DNA from: Sphingobacterium composti
GTDB lineage: Bacteria > Bacteroidota > Bacteroidia > Sphingobacteriales > Sphingobacteriaceae
Length of the DNA stretch: 64,000 nt
Assembly: GCF_009829075.1 (NCBI RefSeq)
Contig: NZ_WUQZ01000013.1
Coordinates: forward strand, 31,529 to 95,528
Direction of reading: 5' to 3'
Shown: positions 27,096 to 36,401 of the stretch, piece by piece
Layout of the letters: every line of letters begins with the position of its first letter
How positions within the stretch are numbered: the first letter of the stretch is position 1
Notes under the pieces: generated by a model
Told to the model about the DNA's origin: nothing
Seen by the model: the letters and a program-made list of their open reading frames with translations, nothing else
Database searches by the model: none
Made by a program: the position numbers and the translations under genes

Positions 27096-27103
27096 CAAAA
27101 GTA
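27096..27103 (-). promoter_or_regulatory. -7 box TACTTTTG before nadA
   Basis: Perfect TAnnTTTG match on the minus strand, 45 bases before the nadA start codon. Confidence 0.5.
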
Positions 27104-27388
27104 AACAAAGAAATTCAAACGAAATTCACATTCCTTTTTTTCAATAAATAATAATCTTTTTTATATAAGAGAATCTTATTGTTTATTAGTCTGTGGAAAA
27201 TGGGGATAACTGTTTTATTTTAATTTTGTTTTTGAGTTATTTGATTCTTTTCCACAATTTATCCACACTTTTTAATTGCTTTAGTACTGATTTTCAATTA
27301 TGTGATTTTTCTGCTTTTTTAATTTCCATATTTTTATGTGAATTACTCGTTGTTAAAATATTGTTAATATATCGTCAACTTTTCCATA

Positions 27389-27404
27389 CTTGTCACGTGA
27401 AACA
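27389..27404. other. parS-like site (13/16) in the candidate oriC
   Basis: The core cacgtgaaaca is intact and the left arm is partly changed. It lies between the outer DnaA boxes of the nadA-nadB gap. Confidence 0.4.
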
Positions 27405-27524
27405 TGTGTGAAATTATAAGTGATTGTGGAATAATAAATAGTTTTAAAATTTAATTCACGTTTTGTTTACACGTTATCCACATTATTTGTTAATTTGTTT
27501 CAATTTTAAGCTTGAAATAGGTTT

Positions 27525-29117
27525 ATGTCGGATAAAAAAGTAGATTTTTTGGTTGTTGGTTCGGGTATAGCAGGTTTAAGTTTTGCTTTGAAGGCTGCGA
27601 ATGTTGGTAAAGTGTTAATATTGACAAAATCTAACGAAGATGAGTCCAATACAAAGTATGCTCAAGGAGGTGTGGCAGTCGTTACAGATGAGGCAGATAG
27701 CTTCGAAAATCACATACAAGATACCTTAGTTGCTGGAGATGGGTTGTGTAATCCACAGGTTGTGGAAAACGTCATAAAAGAAGGACCAGATCGTATAGCA
27801 GAATTGATTGCTTATGGTATTTCTTTCGACAAAGAAGATTCTGGAGAATATGATTTAGCCAAAGAGGGGGGGCATTCTGCACATCGGATTTTGCACTATA
27901 AAGATATCACAGGTTATGAAATTGAGCGTGCTCTATTAGAAAAAGTACATCAAAATACTAATATTGAAATACTTACACATTATTTTGCTGTTGATTTGAT
28001 AACTCAACATCATTTAGGTGTTCATGTGGACAAAAAATCGACAGATATTGAATGTTATGGCGTTTATGTTTTGAACACTCATACAGGAAAAGTTGAGAAA
28101 TTTTTGTCCAAAATAACCTTAATAGCAACAGGTGGGGCTGGACATGTATATTCGAGTACGACGAATCCTACAATTGCTACTGGTGACGGTATTGCGATGG
28201 TGTATCGTGCAAAGGGAAAAGTGCGTAATATGGAATTTATACAATTCCATCCGACCGCATTATACAATCCAAGTGAATATCCAGCTTTTCTAATTTCTGA
28301 AGCTGTACGTGGTTTTGGTGGTATTTTACGGCGTGCAAATGGGGAATCTTTTATGCAGGAATATGATTCACGTGAATCATTAGCTCCTCGTGATATAGTG
28401 GCACGTGCGATAGATGCAGAAATGAAAAAATCAGGGCTTGATTATGTTTATTTAGATATTACACATAAGTCTAAGGATGAATTACTTACACATTTTCCTA
28501 ATATTTATGAAAAATGTCTATCTATCGGTATAGATATGACAAAGGATTTTATACCAGTAACTCCAGCAGCACATTATTTGTGTGGTGGTATTATGGTAGA
28601 TGAGTATGGTGCAAGTAGCATTAATAATTTGTACGCATGTGGAGAATGCTCTTCTACGGGACTTCATGGTGCTAATCGCTTAGCTTCCAATTCTTTACTT
28701 GAAGCTGCCGTTTATGCACATCGTATTTTTTTAAGTGCTAAAGATAAATTTAATTTAATTTCTTTTAAAGAAAATATTCCAAATTGGGATGATTCCAATA
28801 CAAAATTGTTGAATGAAGATATTTTAGTTACCCATAATCTTCGTGAAACACAGAAATTTATGTCGGATTATGTCGGTATCGTTCGTTCTGATTTTCGTTT
28901 GGAACGTGCTATGCGAAGACTAGGTTTCTTGTATGAAGAGACGGAATCTTTTTATAAAAATACTAAGCTTTCAGTCAAACTTTGTGAATTACGAAATGTT
29001 ATTCAAGTAGCTTATTTGGTTGTGAAATCTGCAATGAATCGAAAGGAGAGTAGGGGATTGCATTATACAACGGATTTTCCAGATCATGCGAAAGTTTTAG
29101 AAGATACAATTTTATAA
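27525..29117 (+). CDS. nadB: L-aspartate oxidase NadB
   Basis: NadB oxidises L-aspartate to iminoaspartate, the first step of de novo NAD synthesis. The 530-residue flavoprotein has the FAD-binding VVGSGIAGLSFALKAA near residues 10-25, TKYAQGGVAVV, EGGHSAHRILH, EFIQFHPTAL, and GANRLASNSLLEA near the C-terminal part. Length is typical. It is divergent from nadA. A gamma carbonic anhydrase gene follows after two bases. The coding strand is visibly rich in T and G, as expected for a leading-strand gene next to an origin. Confidence 0.98.
   Translation: MSDKKVDFLVVGSGIAGLSFALKAANVGKVLILTKSNEDESNTKYAQGGVAVVTDEADSFENHIQDTLVAGDGLCNPQVVENVIKEGPDRIAELIAYGISFDKEDSGEYDLAKEGGHSAHRILHYKDITGYEIERALLEKVHQNTNIEILTHYFAVDLITQHHLGVHVDKKSTDIECYGVYVLNTHTGKVEKFLSKITLIATGGAGHVYSSTTNPTIATGDGIAMVYRAKGKVRNMEFIQFHPTALYNPSEYPAFLISEAVRGFGGILRRANGESFMQEYDSRESLAPRDIVARAIDAEMKKSGLDYVYLDITHKSKDELLTHFPNIYEKCLSIGIDMTKDFIPVTPAAHYLCGGIMVDEYGASSINNLYACGECSSTGLHGANRLASNSLLEAAVYAHRIFLSAKDKFNLISFKENIPNWDDSNTKLLNEDILVTHNLRETQKFMSDYVGIVRSDFRLERAMRRLGFLYEETESFYKNTKLSVKLCELRNVIQVAYLVVKSAMNRKESRGLHYTTDFPDHAKVLEDTIL
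28364..28379. other. parS-like palindrome (14/16) inside nadB
   Basis: tgattcacgtgaatca is a perfect 16-base palindrome that differs from the parS consensus only at the symmetric positions 3 and 14. Confidence 0.5.
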
Positions 29118-29119
29118 AT

Positions 29120-29638
29120 ATGGCTACTATACTACCCGTTAAAGAATCATTTCCATTTATAGATGAAGATACTTTTGTAGCGCCCAATTGTACTATTGTA
29201 GGCGATGTTACTATTGGTCATCATTGTTCAATATGGTTTAATGCTGTAGTGAGAGGGGATGTAAATTATATTAAAATAGGAAACTATAGCAATATACAAG
29301 ATAATGTGACTATTCACGGTACATATTTAAAAAATGGTACTGACATCGGCAATTACGTAAATATTGGCCATAATGCGATTGTACACGGCTGTATTATAGA
29401 GGATTATGTATTAATAGGAATGGGGGCTATTGTTATGGATAAGGCTGTTATTCAATCAAAGGTAATTATAGCTGCAGGAGCTGTTGTTTTGGAGAATACT
29501 TTCTGTGAATCAGGGTATTTGTATGCTGGTGTACCCGCAAAAAAAATAAAGCCACTTACTGATGGGCAAATGGCTTTATTAGAAAATCTTCCACACAATT
29601 ATGTGCTATATTCGAGTTGGTTTACAGATCATAAATAG
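29120..29638 (+). CDS. Gamma carbonic anhydrase-family hexapeptide-repeat protein
   Basis: A 172-residue left-handed beta-helix protein of the gamma-carbonic anhydrase/YrdA type. The hexapeptide repeats are clear (FVAPNCTIVGDVTIGHHCSIWFNAVVRGD at about 19-47, IGNYSNIQDNVTIHG), and the three histidines of the zinc site appear in VTIHG, IGHNAIVHG. Some members hydrate carbon dioxide; many have no proven activity. It follows nadB after two bases and is probably co-transcribed. Confidence 0.9.
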   Translation: MATILPVKESFPFIDEDTFVAPNCTIVGDVTIGHHCSIWFNAVVRGDVNYIKIGNYSNIQDNVTIHGTYLKNGTDIGNYVNIGHNAIVHGCIIEDYVLIGMGAIVMDKAVIQSKVIIAAGAVVLENTFCESGYLYAGVPAKKIKPLTDGQMALLENLPHNYVLYSSWFTDHK

Positions 29639-29643
29639 AAAAT

Positions 29644-31314
29644 TTATTCGAATTTTGGCGTAATATTTTCAGTTTGTTCCCAATTGGCACGTATGGTAAA
29701 TGGTTTATCCATATACCAAATGGGTTCTGCTTGTATTTTTTTGTAAACATCAACACCATCCCATCTTCTATTATTGTTTAAATCTTTTATAACTCGAAGA
29801 ATATATTTACCTCCTGGAAATTTTGAATAATTTAATTGATTAGCATTAGTCAAATATTTACTATCAATTACCTTTTCCATTTTATCATCCATCAATTGAA
29901 CAATATAATTCACATTGCTATCTAGTGAGTTAATAATAAATTTGATATCTCCGAAATTATCGGTTTCATCTAATGTAAATGTAGTTTTTAATTCTTTGTT
30001 AAAATCATTAAAAACTGAAATAATAGCTTTTTCCTCTAATATAAGTTCATAATTTCGCTTTGGTCTCCAATTAAAACGTATATGATATAAATTTGATTCA
30101 ATAGAGTCTTTTTGTAATTGAAAATTACGTCTTGATAGACTATCTTCTTTTAATATTAGTTTTTCCTTATCAATATTAGCAATCGGGAAGTCAGATGTAA
30201 TCGTAATATGATTAATCTTATCTACTTTGTTGCTTATATTTAAAATTGGTTTTAATTCTCTATCGTATTTATCATTCTTCCCTCTTCGAAGTAATGTTGT
30301 ATCTAATACTTTATTCTTATCGCTAATTTCTAATTTTATAGAATCAAATTCTAGCTTTGGAAGTAAAACATGGAGTGAATCATTTGTTAATGCATATTTA
30401 TAGATAGCTTCACTCTGAAGATTTGCAGGAAAGATAATACGTACAGAAGGAGAGTCTAAAGGCTGATTAAATTTTATAGCAATTCTACCGTCCTTTTGAA
30501 TTCTTCGTTCGCTAACTCTAAATTCTTTAGGTTTTCCTTTTGAATATTCTATATTTATATCTTTTACATCTGATTTAAGGACAATAGAATCAGCGAAAAA
30601 ACCTATTAGTTCATCTGGATTATTATATATTCTATCATTATTTTCTTCTTTTAAAGCATAAATTCTATATGTATCTTCTCTTAAATTTTTAAGAATAAAA
30701 TTTCCTGAACTATCTACATTTGTAAAAATATTAGCTTTTTTGTTTCCAAATATACTGTCTTGTCTAGTTGGAATTAGTAAAACCCGTACTGATAAATCTT
30801 GTTTGGGATCAAATGTTTTAGTATATGCATTCTTAACTGTTCCAGATATAGATAGAGAATCTAATTCGGGCCCAGTAGCAAAAACGTAGTTATAATTTAC
30901 AATAGGATTGCCCTCATTAAAATCAACTAAACCTTTACCAAAATTTATAGTGTAAGTCGTATTTTCTTCTAAAGTATCAGGCAATGTTATAATTAGATTT
31001 TTCTTTTTGACCTTATAATCAGGTTGTTTATCTATATCAGGAGAAATACTAAATTCTTTCTGAAAATTGTTTAGCTTAATAAATTCATCAAACTGTAATT
31101 CTATTTGTTTAGCTTTAAAATTTCTTGTAAAATTAGCAGGTAATTCTACCAATAATTTAGGCGGAATCGAATCTTTCGGCCCTCCAGTCGGAGTTTGCAT
31201 ATTTGCACAGCCAATACATGTTAGCGATATAAGGAGAGTAATTATTAGTAGAAAGTTGTACTGCAAACTTTTTACATTATGTTTTAGTTTATGTTTAATA
31301 AAGTGTTTCTTCAT
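29644..31314 (-). CDS. Ig-like (SbsA/Big_5) domain lipoprotein
   Basis: A 556-residue exported protein with a hydrophobic N-terminal helix and a lipobox ending IGC, then NMQTPTGGPKDSIPPKLL, a hallmark of a conserved Bacteroidota family with an SbsA-type Ig-like (Big_5) domain at about residues 48-150. The rest is beta-rich with repeated charged stretches and ends GKYILRVIKDLNNNRRWDGVDV near the C-terminus, resembling a carboxypeptidase-regulatory-like domain. A cell-surface or periplasmic role is likely; the function is unknown. The basic N-terminus before the helix is unusually long, so the start could be further in. Confidence 0.8.
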   Translation of the reverse strand: MKKHFIKHKLKHNVKSLQYNFLLIITLLISLTCIGCANMQTPTGGPKDSIPPKLLVELPANFTRNFKAKQIELQFDEFIKLNNFQKEFSISPDIDKQPDYKVKKKNLIITLPDTLEENTTYTINFGKGLVDFNEGNPIVNYNYVFATGPELDSLSISGTVKNAYTKTFDPKQDLSVRVLLIPTRQDSIFGNKKANIFTNVDSSGNFILKNLREDTYRIYALKEENNDRIYNNPDELIGFFADSIVLKSDVKDINIEYSKGKPKEFRVSERRIQKDGRIAIKFNQPLDSPSVRIIFPANLQSEAIYKYALTNDSLHVLLPKLEFDSIKLEISDKNKVLDTTLLRRGKNDKYDRELKPILNISNKVDKINHITITSDFPIANIDKEKLILKEDSLSRRNFQLQKDSIESNLYHIRFNWRPKRNYELILEEKAIISVFNDFNKELKTTFTLDETDNFGDIKFIINSLDSNVNYIVQLMDDKMEKVIDSKYLTNANQLNYSKFPGGKYILRVIKDLNNNRRWDGVDVYKKIQAEPIWYMDKPFTIRANWEQTENITPKFE

Positions 31315-31350
31315 AAAAGTTTTTGCTTATATCACTAAATAATGATTTCT

Positions 31351-33210
31351 TTAATTCATATGCACCATTAATATACTAATATCTGATGGCGATACACCAG
31401 ATATACGAGATGCTTGACCTAGTGTTCGAGGCTTTACTTTTAATAGTTTTTCTCGCGCTTCGATAGAAAGAGATGTTAATGCTTTGTAATCAAAATCTGG
31501 ATTGATTTCTTTATCTTCCATCTTTTTCATTTTATTTACGATTTCCATTTCTTTTTCAAAATAACTATCGTATTTCACCTTTATTTCAGCTTGTTCTATA
31601 GTATCACTATTGTAGGCTTCTATTTCAGCATTAAAATTTTTATCAGCTTGTGCTAGATGTTTAATATTAATATGTGGTCTAGTTAATAAATTATATAACT
31701 TAGATTTTTGATTCAATTCGCTAGAACCCACTTTTGATAATATAGGATTAATATCTTTTGGTTCTACAGAATTATCTTTCATGTATTTGACCAAATTTTC
31801 TGAATCTTGTATCTTCTTATTTACTTTATTCAATCTTTCATCAGAAACAAGTCCTAATTTGTGTGCGATTGGAGTTAAGCGTATATCAGCATTATCTTGA
31901 CGTAATAATAATCTATGTTCGGCTCTAGAAGTAAACATACGATATGGTTCTTCTGTTCCTTTTGTTACTAAATCATCTATTAGCACCCCAATATACGATT
32001 CCGATCTTTTTAGTATTAATTCATGTAAATCGTTAATTTTCTGATGCGCATTTACACCAGCTACGAATCCTTGTGCAGCAGCTTCCTCATATCCAGTTGT
32101 CCCATTTATTTGTCCTGCAAAAAATAGATTTTTAACTAGTAAAGTTTCTAAGGTCAAATCCAATTGCATAGGAGGGAAGTAGTCATATTCAATGGCATAT
32201 CCTGGTCTATACATTTTGGCATTTTCAAAACCTGGAATTAAGCGTAATGCTTTTTGCTGTACGTCTTCTGGTAGTGAAGTGGAGAATCCATTAACATATA
32301 TTTCTACAGTTCTGAATCCTTCAGGCTCAACGAATATTTGATGTCTATCTCTTTCAGCAAACCTGTTTATTTTATCTTCAATAGATGGACAATATCTTGG
32401 ACCTAAACCTTTGATTCGTCCTGTAAACATTGGAGATTTTTCAAAACCAGTTTTTAATATTTCATGAACCTTATCATTTGTATAAGTTATCCAACAACAC
32501 CTTTGTTCTGTAGGTTTTTCAACATCAGTATAAGAAAATCTTCCTCTTTCCTCATCGCCCCATTGTTCTTCCATGACAGAATAATTTAAACTCCTTCCGT
32601 CGATGCGAGGAGGGGTTCCAGTTTTCATTCTTCCAGATTCAAAACCTAGTGATACTAATTGTTCAGTTAGTCCCGTAGCTGATTTTTCTCCTGTTCTGCC
32701 ACCACCAAATTTTTTCTCTCCTATATGGATAATACCATTGAGGAATGTTCCATTTGTTAAAATAACTGCATCAGCTTCTATTCGTATACCCAAAGATGTA
32801 ATGACACCTTTTACAGTGTTGCCCTCAACTATAACTTCTTTAACGGTATCTTGCCAAATATCAAGGTTAGGAATTGATTCTAATTTCCATCTCCACTCTT
32901 CAGCAAATCTCATACGATCATTTTGCGTACGAGGACTCCACATTGCTGGTCCTTTAGATTTATTTAGCATTCGAAATTGTATTGTAGATTTATCTGCAAT
33001 AATTCCTGTGTATCCACCCATCGCATCTATTTCTCTTACAATTTGCCCTTTGGCTACACCACCAATAGCAGGATTACAACTCATTTGTGCTATCACGCCC
33101 ATATTCATGGTGATAAGAAGGGTAGATGAGCCTAAATTAGCAGCAGCAGCAGCAGCTTCACAGCCGGCATGTCCTGCACCAACAACAATTACATTATATT
33201 TATTAAACAT
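31351..33210 (-). CDS. mnmG: tRNA uridine-5-carboxymethylaminomethyl modification enzyme MnmG (GidA)
   Basis: MnmG, with MnmE, installs the cmnm5 group on U34 of certain tRNAs using FAD and methylene-tetrahydrofolate. The 619-residue protein begins with the dinucleotide-binding [15 protein letters not shown] near residues 9-23, then [51 protein letters not shown] and [13 protein letters not shown]. Length is typical. Two parS sites lie just upstream. In many bacteria gidA lies near oriC, which agrees with the origin candidate 4 kb away. Confidence 0.98.
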   Translation of the reverse strand: MFNKYNVIVVGAGHAGCEAAAAAANLGSSTLLITMNMGVIAQMSCNPAIGGVAKGQIVREIDAMGGYTGIIADKSTIQFRMLNKSKGPAMWSPRTQNDRMRFAEEWRWKLESIPNLDIWQDTVKEVIVEGNTVKGVITSLGIRIEADAVILTNGTFLNGIIHIGEKKFGGGRTGEKSATGLTEQLVSLGFESGRMKTGTPPRIDGRSLNYSVMEEQWGDEERGRFSYTDVEKPTEQRCCWITYTNDKVHEILKTGFEKSPMFTGRIKGLGPRYCPSIEDKINRFAERDRHQIFVEPEGFRTVEIYVNGFSTSLPEDVQQKALRLIPGFENAKMYRPGYAIEYDYFPPMQLDLTLETLLVKNLFFAGQINGTTGYEEAAAQGFVAGVNAHQKINDLHELILKRSESYIGVLIDDLVTKGTEEPYRMFTSRAEHRLLLRQDNADIRLTPIAHKLGLVSDERLNKVNKKIQDSENLVKYMKDNSVEPKDINPILSKVGSSELNQKSKLYNLLTRPHINIKHLAQADKNFNAEIEAYNSDTIEQAEIKVKYDSYFEKEMEIVNKMKKMEDKEINPDFDYKALTSLSIEAREKLLKVKPRTLGQASRISGVSPSDISILMVHMN

Positions 33211-33222
33211 ATTCTAAATTCT

Positions 33223-33238
33223 TGTTTCACGTGAAACA
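33223..33238. other. parS: parS site, exact consensus
   Basis: tgtttcacgtgaaaca is a 16/16 match to the ParB-binding consensus and a perfect palindrome. It lies 12 bases upstream of the mnmG start. Confidence 0.9.
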
Positions 33239-33255
33239 CGCTGTTTTATTTTTTA

Positions 33256-33271
33256 TGTTTCACGTGAAACG
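33256..33271. other. parS: parS site, 15/16 match
   Basis: tgtttcacgtgaaacg differs from the consensus only at the last base. Its start is 33 bases from that of the first site, about three helical turns, and it ends next to the uup stop codon. Confidence 0.87.
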
Positions 33272-35137
33272 TTATAAGTATTCCCCTAATTCTAACCAAC
33301 GTTCAGACTTTTGATCAACTTGTTTTTGAAGCTCTTCGATTTCTTGAGATAAGCTTGATAATAATGTGTGATCAGAAGCGCTGTTAAGTAGTGTTGTTTT
33401 TTCTTTTATCGTTTCTTCAAGAATTGAAATTTTACTTTCTAATTCTTCGTACTCGATTTTCTCTTTGTATGATAGCTTTTTTTTGTCGCTTTCAATTGGA
33501 GTAGGAGTAGGATTCGCTTTAAGTTTCTTCTCTAATAACTTTTCTTCTTTGATTCTTTCTTCCTCTTCAAATTTATAATCAGCATAGTTTCCATTATAAA
33601 TTGTTACTTTTCCGCTTCCATTAAAAATGAATAACTGTTCTGTTAGTTTGTCAATAAGATACCTGTCGTGAGATACCAAAATTAAGATGCCCGGAAAGTT
33701 TACTAAGAAATCTTCTAATACATTAAGTGTGTCAATATCCAAGTCATTAGAAGGCTCGTCTAATATTAAAAAATTAGGGTTTGCCATAAGCACACGCATT
33801 AGCTGTAATCTTTTGCGTTCACCTCCACTTAATTTAGATACTAACCCAAATTGTTTTTCAGGCGGGAAAAGGAAAAGCGTTAAAAGTTGAGATGCAGTTA
33901 AAGTATCTCCATTAGCCATTTGAATATAATCTGCTATATTTTTAACGACATCTAATACCCGTTCACCCTCACTAAATTCTAAACCACCTTGTTTGTAATA
34001 ACCGTATTTTGTTGTTTCACCAATACTAATTATTCCTGAGTCTTGAGGAATTGTTTGTGTTATTAAATTTAAAAAAGTACTTTTTCCTGTTCCGTTTTTT
34101 CCAGTAAGACCGATTCTATCTCCTTTCTTAAAGATGTAAGAGAAATTTTCAATGACAGTTTTGTTCTTGAATGATTTACTTACATTCTCAAGTTCAAGTA
34201 TTTTGTTCCCTTGTCTGGATACTTTGACACTTAATTGAACTTTTTCTTGAGAACGAGGACCTTTTGACTTTTCTTCCAATTCGTAAAAAGAGTCAATTCT
34301 TGATTTTGATTTCGTGCCTCGTGCTTTTGGCTGACGACGCATCCATTCTAATTCGGTGCGTAATAAATTTCTAGCTTTTTCTGCTGAGAGGACATCATTA
34401 TATTCCCGCTCAGCTTTCTTTTCTAAAAAGTACCCGTAATTTCCTTTGTATGAATAAAGTTTACCTTTGTCTAATTCTCTAATTTCAGTACAGATATTAT
34501 CTAAAAAGTATCTGTCGTGAGAAACAACTAATACAGTTTTTTGGCCTGTCGTCAAGAGTTTCTCTAACCATTCAATTGTCTCAATATCTAAATGGTTTGT
34601 CGGCTCATCTAAAATATATACATCAGCCTCATCAATTAATAATTTAGCAAGTGAAAGTCTCTTTTTTTGACCTCCAGATAAACTATCAATTTTCTGATCA
34701 AAATTGGATATTGACAATCTATTTAAAATAGTTTTAATGTCATTTTCGTATTCCCACGCATCGAGCGCAGTCATACGGTCCATGATATCAGCGAGTTTTT
34801 TCTCGTCCATAATTTCCGACTCCACGATTTCTTCATATTCTTTGATTAATAGCTGCTGCTCATTATCATTAGAGAATATAAAATCGTTTATAGTATTTAG
34901 GCCGGTGAAATCAGGATCTTGAGGTAAATAACCTATTCTAATTCCTTTTTCTTTGACTACTTTACCCTGTTGAGGAGGGAAAAGCTCGGCTAAGATTTTC
35001 AATAAAGTAGATTTACCTGTTCCGTTAATTCCGACCAATGCTACTCTATCTCCTTTTTGTAAGCCAAAATGTAAATCTTTAAATAGCCACTTGTCATTGA
35101 AAGAATGACCAACTTGTTCTGTGCTAATAATACTCAC
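33272..35137 (-). CDS. uup: ABC-F family ATPase, Uup-like
   Basis: A 621-residue soluble ABC-F protein with two ATP-binding cassettes and no membrane domain. Cassette 1 has GINGTGKSTLLKIL, LSGGQKKRLSLAKLL and YILDEPTNHLDIETIEWLE; cassette 2 has GLTGKNGTGKSTFLNLI, LSGGERKRLQLMRVLM and LDEPSNDLDIDTLNVLE. A charged C-terminal coiled coil (about residues 545-615) marks the Uup subtype. ABC-F proteins act on ribosomes; Uup is also linked to replication fork and transposon excision phenotypes. The start overlaps the upstream oxidoreductase gene by four bases. Confidence 0.93.
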   Translation of the reverse strand: MSIISTEQVGHSFNDKWLFKDLHFGLQKGDRVALVGINGTGKSTLLKILAELFPPQQGKVVKEKGIRIGYLPQDPDFTGLNTINDFIFSNDNEQQLLIKEYEEIVESEIMDEKKLADIMDRMTALDAWEYENDIKTILNRLSISNFDQKIDSLSGGQKKRLSLAKLLIDEADVYILDEPTNHLDIETIEWLEKLLTTGQKTVLVVSHDRYFLDNICTEIRELDKGKLYSYKGNYGYFLEKKAEREYNDVLSAEKARNLLRTELEWMRRQPKARGTKSKSRIDSFYELEEKSKGPRSQEKVQLSVKVSRQGNKILELENVSKSFKNKTVIENFSYIFKKGDRIGLTGKNGTGKSTFLNLITQTIPQDSGIISIGETTKYGYYKQGGLEFSEGERVLDVVKNIADYIQMANGDTLTASQLLTLFLFPPEKQFGLVSKLSGGERKRLQLMRVLMANPNFLILDEPSNDLDIDTLNVLEDFLVNFPGILILVSHDRYLIDKLTEQLFIFNGSGKVTIYNGNYADYKFEEEERIKEEKLLEKKLKANPTPTPIESDKKKLSYKEKIEYEELESKISILEETIKEKTTLLNSASDHTLLSSLSQEIEELQKQVDQKSERWLELGEYL

Positions 35138-35799
35138 GCTAATTCTTTTATTTGTTGGGTTTGGTATATATGTACTCCTTTATTGTTTTTTAAAGCTGAA
35201 TTTATCATAGCAGATGCTACAATACTTGCTTTTATGCCTTTATAATCTTTTAATTTACCGACAAATAATGTATCGACAATAGGATAGATTACCTGACCTA
35301 TTCGTTCTAAAAGTCTAAAATCACGACGAGCCCCTAATAGGAGCGAAGGCCTAAAAATATGCGTTGATTCAAAACCTATATTAGTTATAACATTTTCAAC
35401 GTCACCTTTTAGTCTAAGGTAAAAATTATTTGAAGCAGTATCTGCACCTATGCTACTGACTAAGCAAATGGTATTACATCCATTTTGGAATAATATCGTA
35501 GCTACTTTTTCTGGATATTCTAAATCAATTTTGTAATAATCCGCTTTGATTGGAGTTTTTGATTTAGTACTGCCTATACAACAATAAAAATGATCGATAT
35601 GAACATCTTTTAATTTGGTATCTATTGTATCAAAATCAGCAATAATATTAACTAACTTTTCGTTTTCAATGTCTAATTCTTTTCTAGAAATAGCATACAC
35701 GACCTCATATTTATTGTTATTCAACAATAAATGGAGTGTTTCATTTCCTATGAGTCCTGTAGAACCCAAAACTAAAGCCTTATATTTTGTATTAGACAT
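35134..35799 (-). CDS. NAD(P)-binding Rossmann-fold protein (HTATIP2-like)
   Basis: A 221-residue Rossmann-fold protein with the nucleotide-binding VLGSTGLIGNETLHLLL near residues 10-26 and an atypical SDR-like pattern: CCIGSTKSKTPIK, VSSIGADTASNNFYLRLKGDVE and FRPSLLLGARRDFRLLE. It resembles bacterial relatives of the HTATIP2/TIP30 oxidoreductases; the substrate is unknown. It is coupled to uup by a four-base overlap and has a -7 box 13 bases upstream. Confidence 0.82.
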   Translation of the reverse strand: MSNTKYKALVLGSTGLIGNETLHLLLNNNKYEVVYAISRKELDIENEKLVNIIADFDTIDTKLKDVHIDHFYCCIGSTKSKTPIKADYYKIDLEYPEKVATILFQNGCNTICLVSSIGADTASNNFYLRLKGDVENVITNIGFESTHIFRPSLLLGARRDFRLLERIGQVIYPIVDTLFVGKLKDYKGIKASIVASAMINSALKNNKGVHIYQTQQIKELA

Positions 35800-35812
35800 A
35801 ATATTCCAAATA

Positions 35813-35820
35813 CAAAAATA
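35813..35820 (-). promoter_or_regulatory. -7 box TATTTTTG before the oxidoreductase-uup pair
   Basis: Perfect TAnnTTTG match on the minus strand, 13 bases before the start codon. Confidence 0.45.
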
Positions 35821-35884
35821 CGCAAATAATAGATTTTGTGTGTTAAAAAACTATAATAGTCATAGGGTTTATGACAAAGGGCTG

Positions 35885-36271
35885 TTAATTCAGTTTGAAA
35901 CCAGCTATTAGATTGAATCGAGGTATTTTGACATCAAAAGTATGGTCGTCTAGCTCACGAATCATAGTATAATATCCTTCCATGTAACCCATTTCGCTTT
36001 TAAGATTACATCCAGATACATATTGATGTGATTCGCCTGCATGTAAAACAGGTTGTTTACCCACGACTCCTTCTCCATCCACTTGTTTATTTTCGCCAAT
36101 AGAATCAAATATATCCCAATGTCTGCTCATAAGCTGAATGGTATAATCAGAGGTATTTTCTATCGTGATACGATATGCAAACATATAATGCATGTTTTCG
36201 GGGTTGGAGTATTCTGGTTGATACTCGCATTCCACTGAGATAGTGACGCCTGATGTAGATAGTGTAATCAT
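35885..36271 (-). CDS. apaG: ApaG protein
   Basis: A 128-residue protein with the ApaG (DUF525) fold, a fibronectin-III-like beta sandwich. It shows YMFAYRITIENTSDYTIQLMSRHWDIFDSIG near residues 29-59, VVGKQPVLHAGESHQYVSGC and GYMEGYYTM, the conserved family blocks. ApaG has been tied to cobalt/magnesium effects and to diadenosine tetraphosphate metabolism in enterobacteria; its exact activity is unsettled. It is monocistronic, with a -7 box 11 bases upstream. Confidence 0.95.
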   Translation of the reverse strand: MITLSTSGVTISVECEYQPEYSNPENMHYMFAYRITIENTSDYTIQLMSRHWDIFDSIGENKQVDGEGVVGKQPVLHAGESHQYVSGCNLKSEMGYMEGYYTMIRELDDHTFDVKIPRFNLIAGFKLN

Positions 36272-36282
36272 ACTAATTAGCT

Positions 36283-36290
36283 CAAAGTTA
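36283..36290 (-). promoter_or_regulatory. -7 box TAACTTTG before apaG
   Basis: Perfect TAnnTTTG match on the minus strand, 11 bases before the apaG start. Confidence 0.5.
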
Positions 36291-36401
36291 ACAACAAAGC
36301 ATTAATATTCATAATGTTTTTGAAAGGCATTATGTTTTTAAGTTTATTCTATTAATTAAAAAAATGTTATTTTTAATAATTGATTTTTAAACACTTAAAT
36401 T

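Larger units (their letters stand above)
27051..27524. other. Candidate chromosomal replication origin (oriC) between nadA and nadB
   Basis: This 474-base, strongly AT-rich divergent gap carries two perfect DnaA boxes TTATCCACA (27259-27267 and 27474-27482) and three 8/9 matches: TGTGGAAAA (27192-27200), TGGGGATAA (27201-27209) and TTTTCCACA (27248-27256). The run of A/T at 27130-27185 is a possible unwinding element. A parS-like site lies at 27389-27404. Divergent promoters for nadA and nadB must also be here; a -7 box for nadA is at 27096-27103. No reading frame in it looks like a gene. The origin assignment is inference from motif density and from the nearby dnaA, dnaN and parS sites. Confidence 0.65.

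Noticed and set aside
32603..33217. A 204-codon plus-strand open frame opposite mnmG
   Set aside because: It lies wholly antisense to a well-conserved gene, shows no family signal and has the low-complexity composition of a shadow frame.
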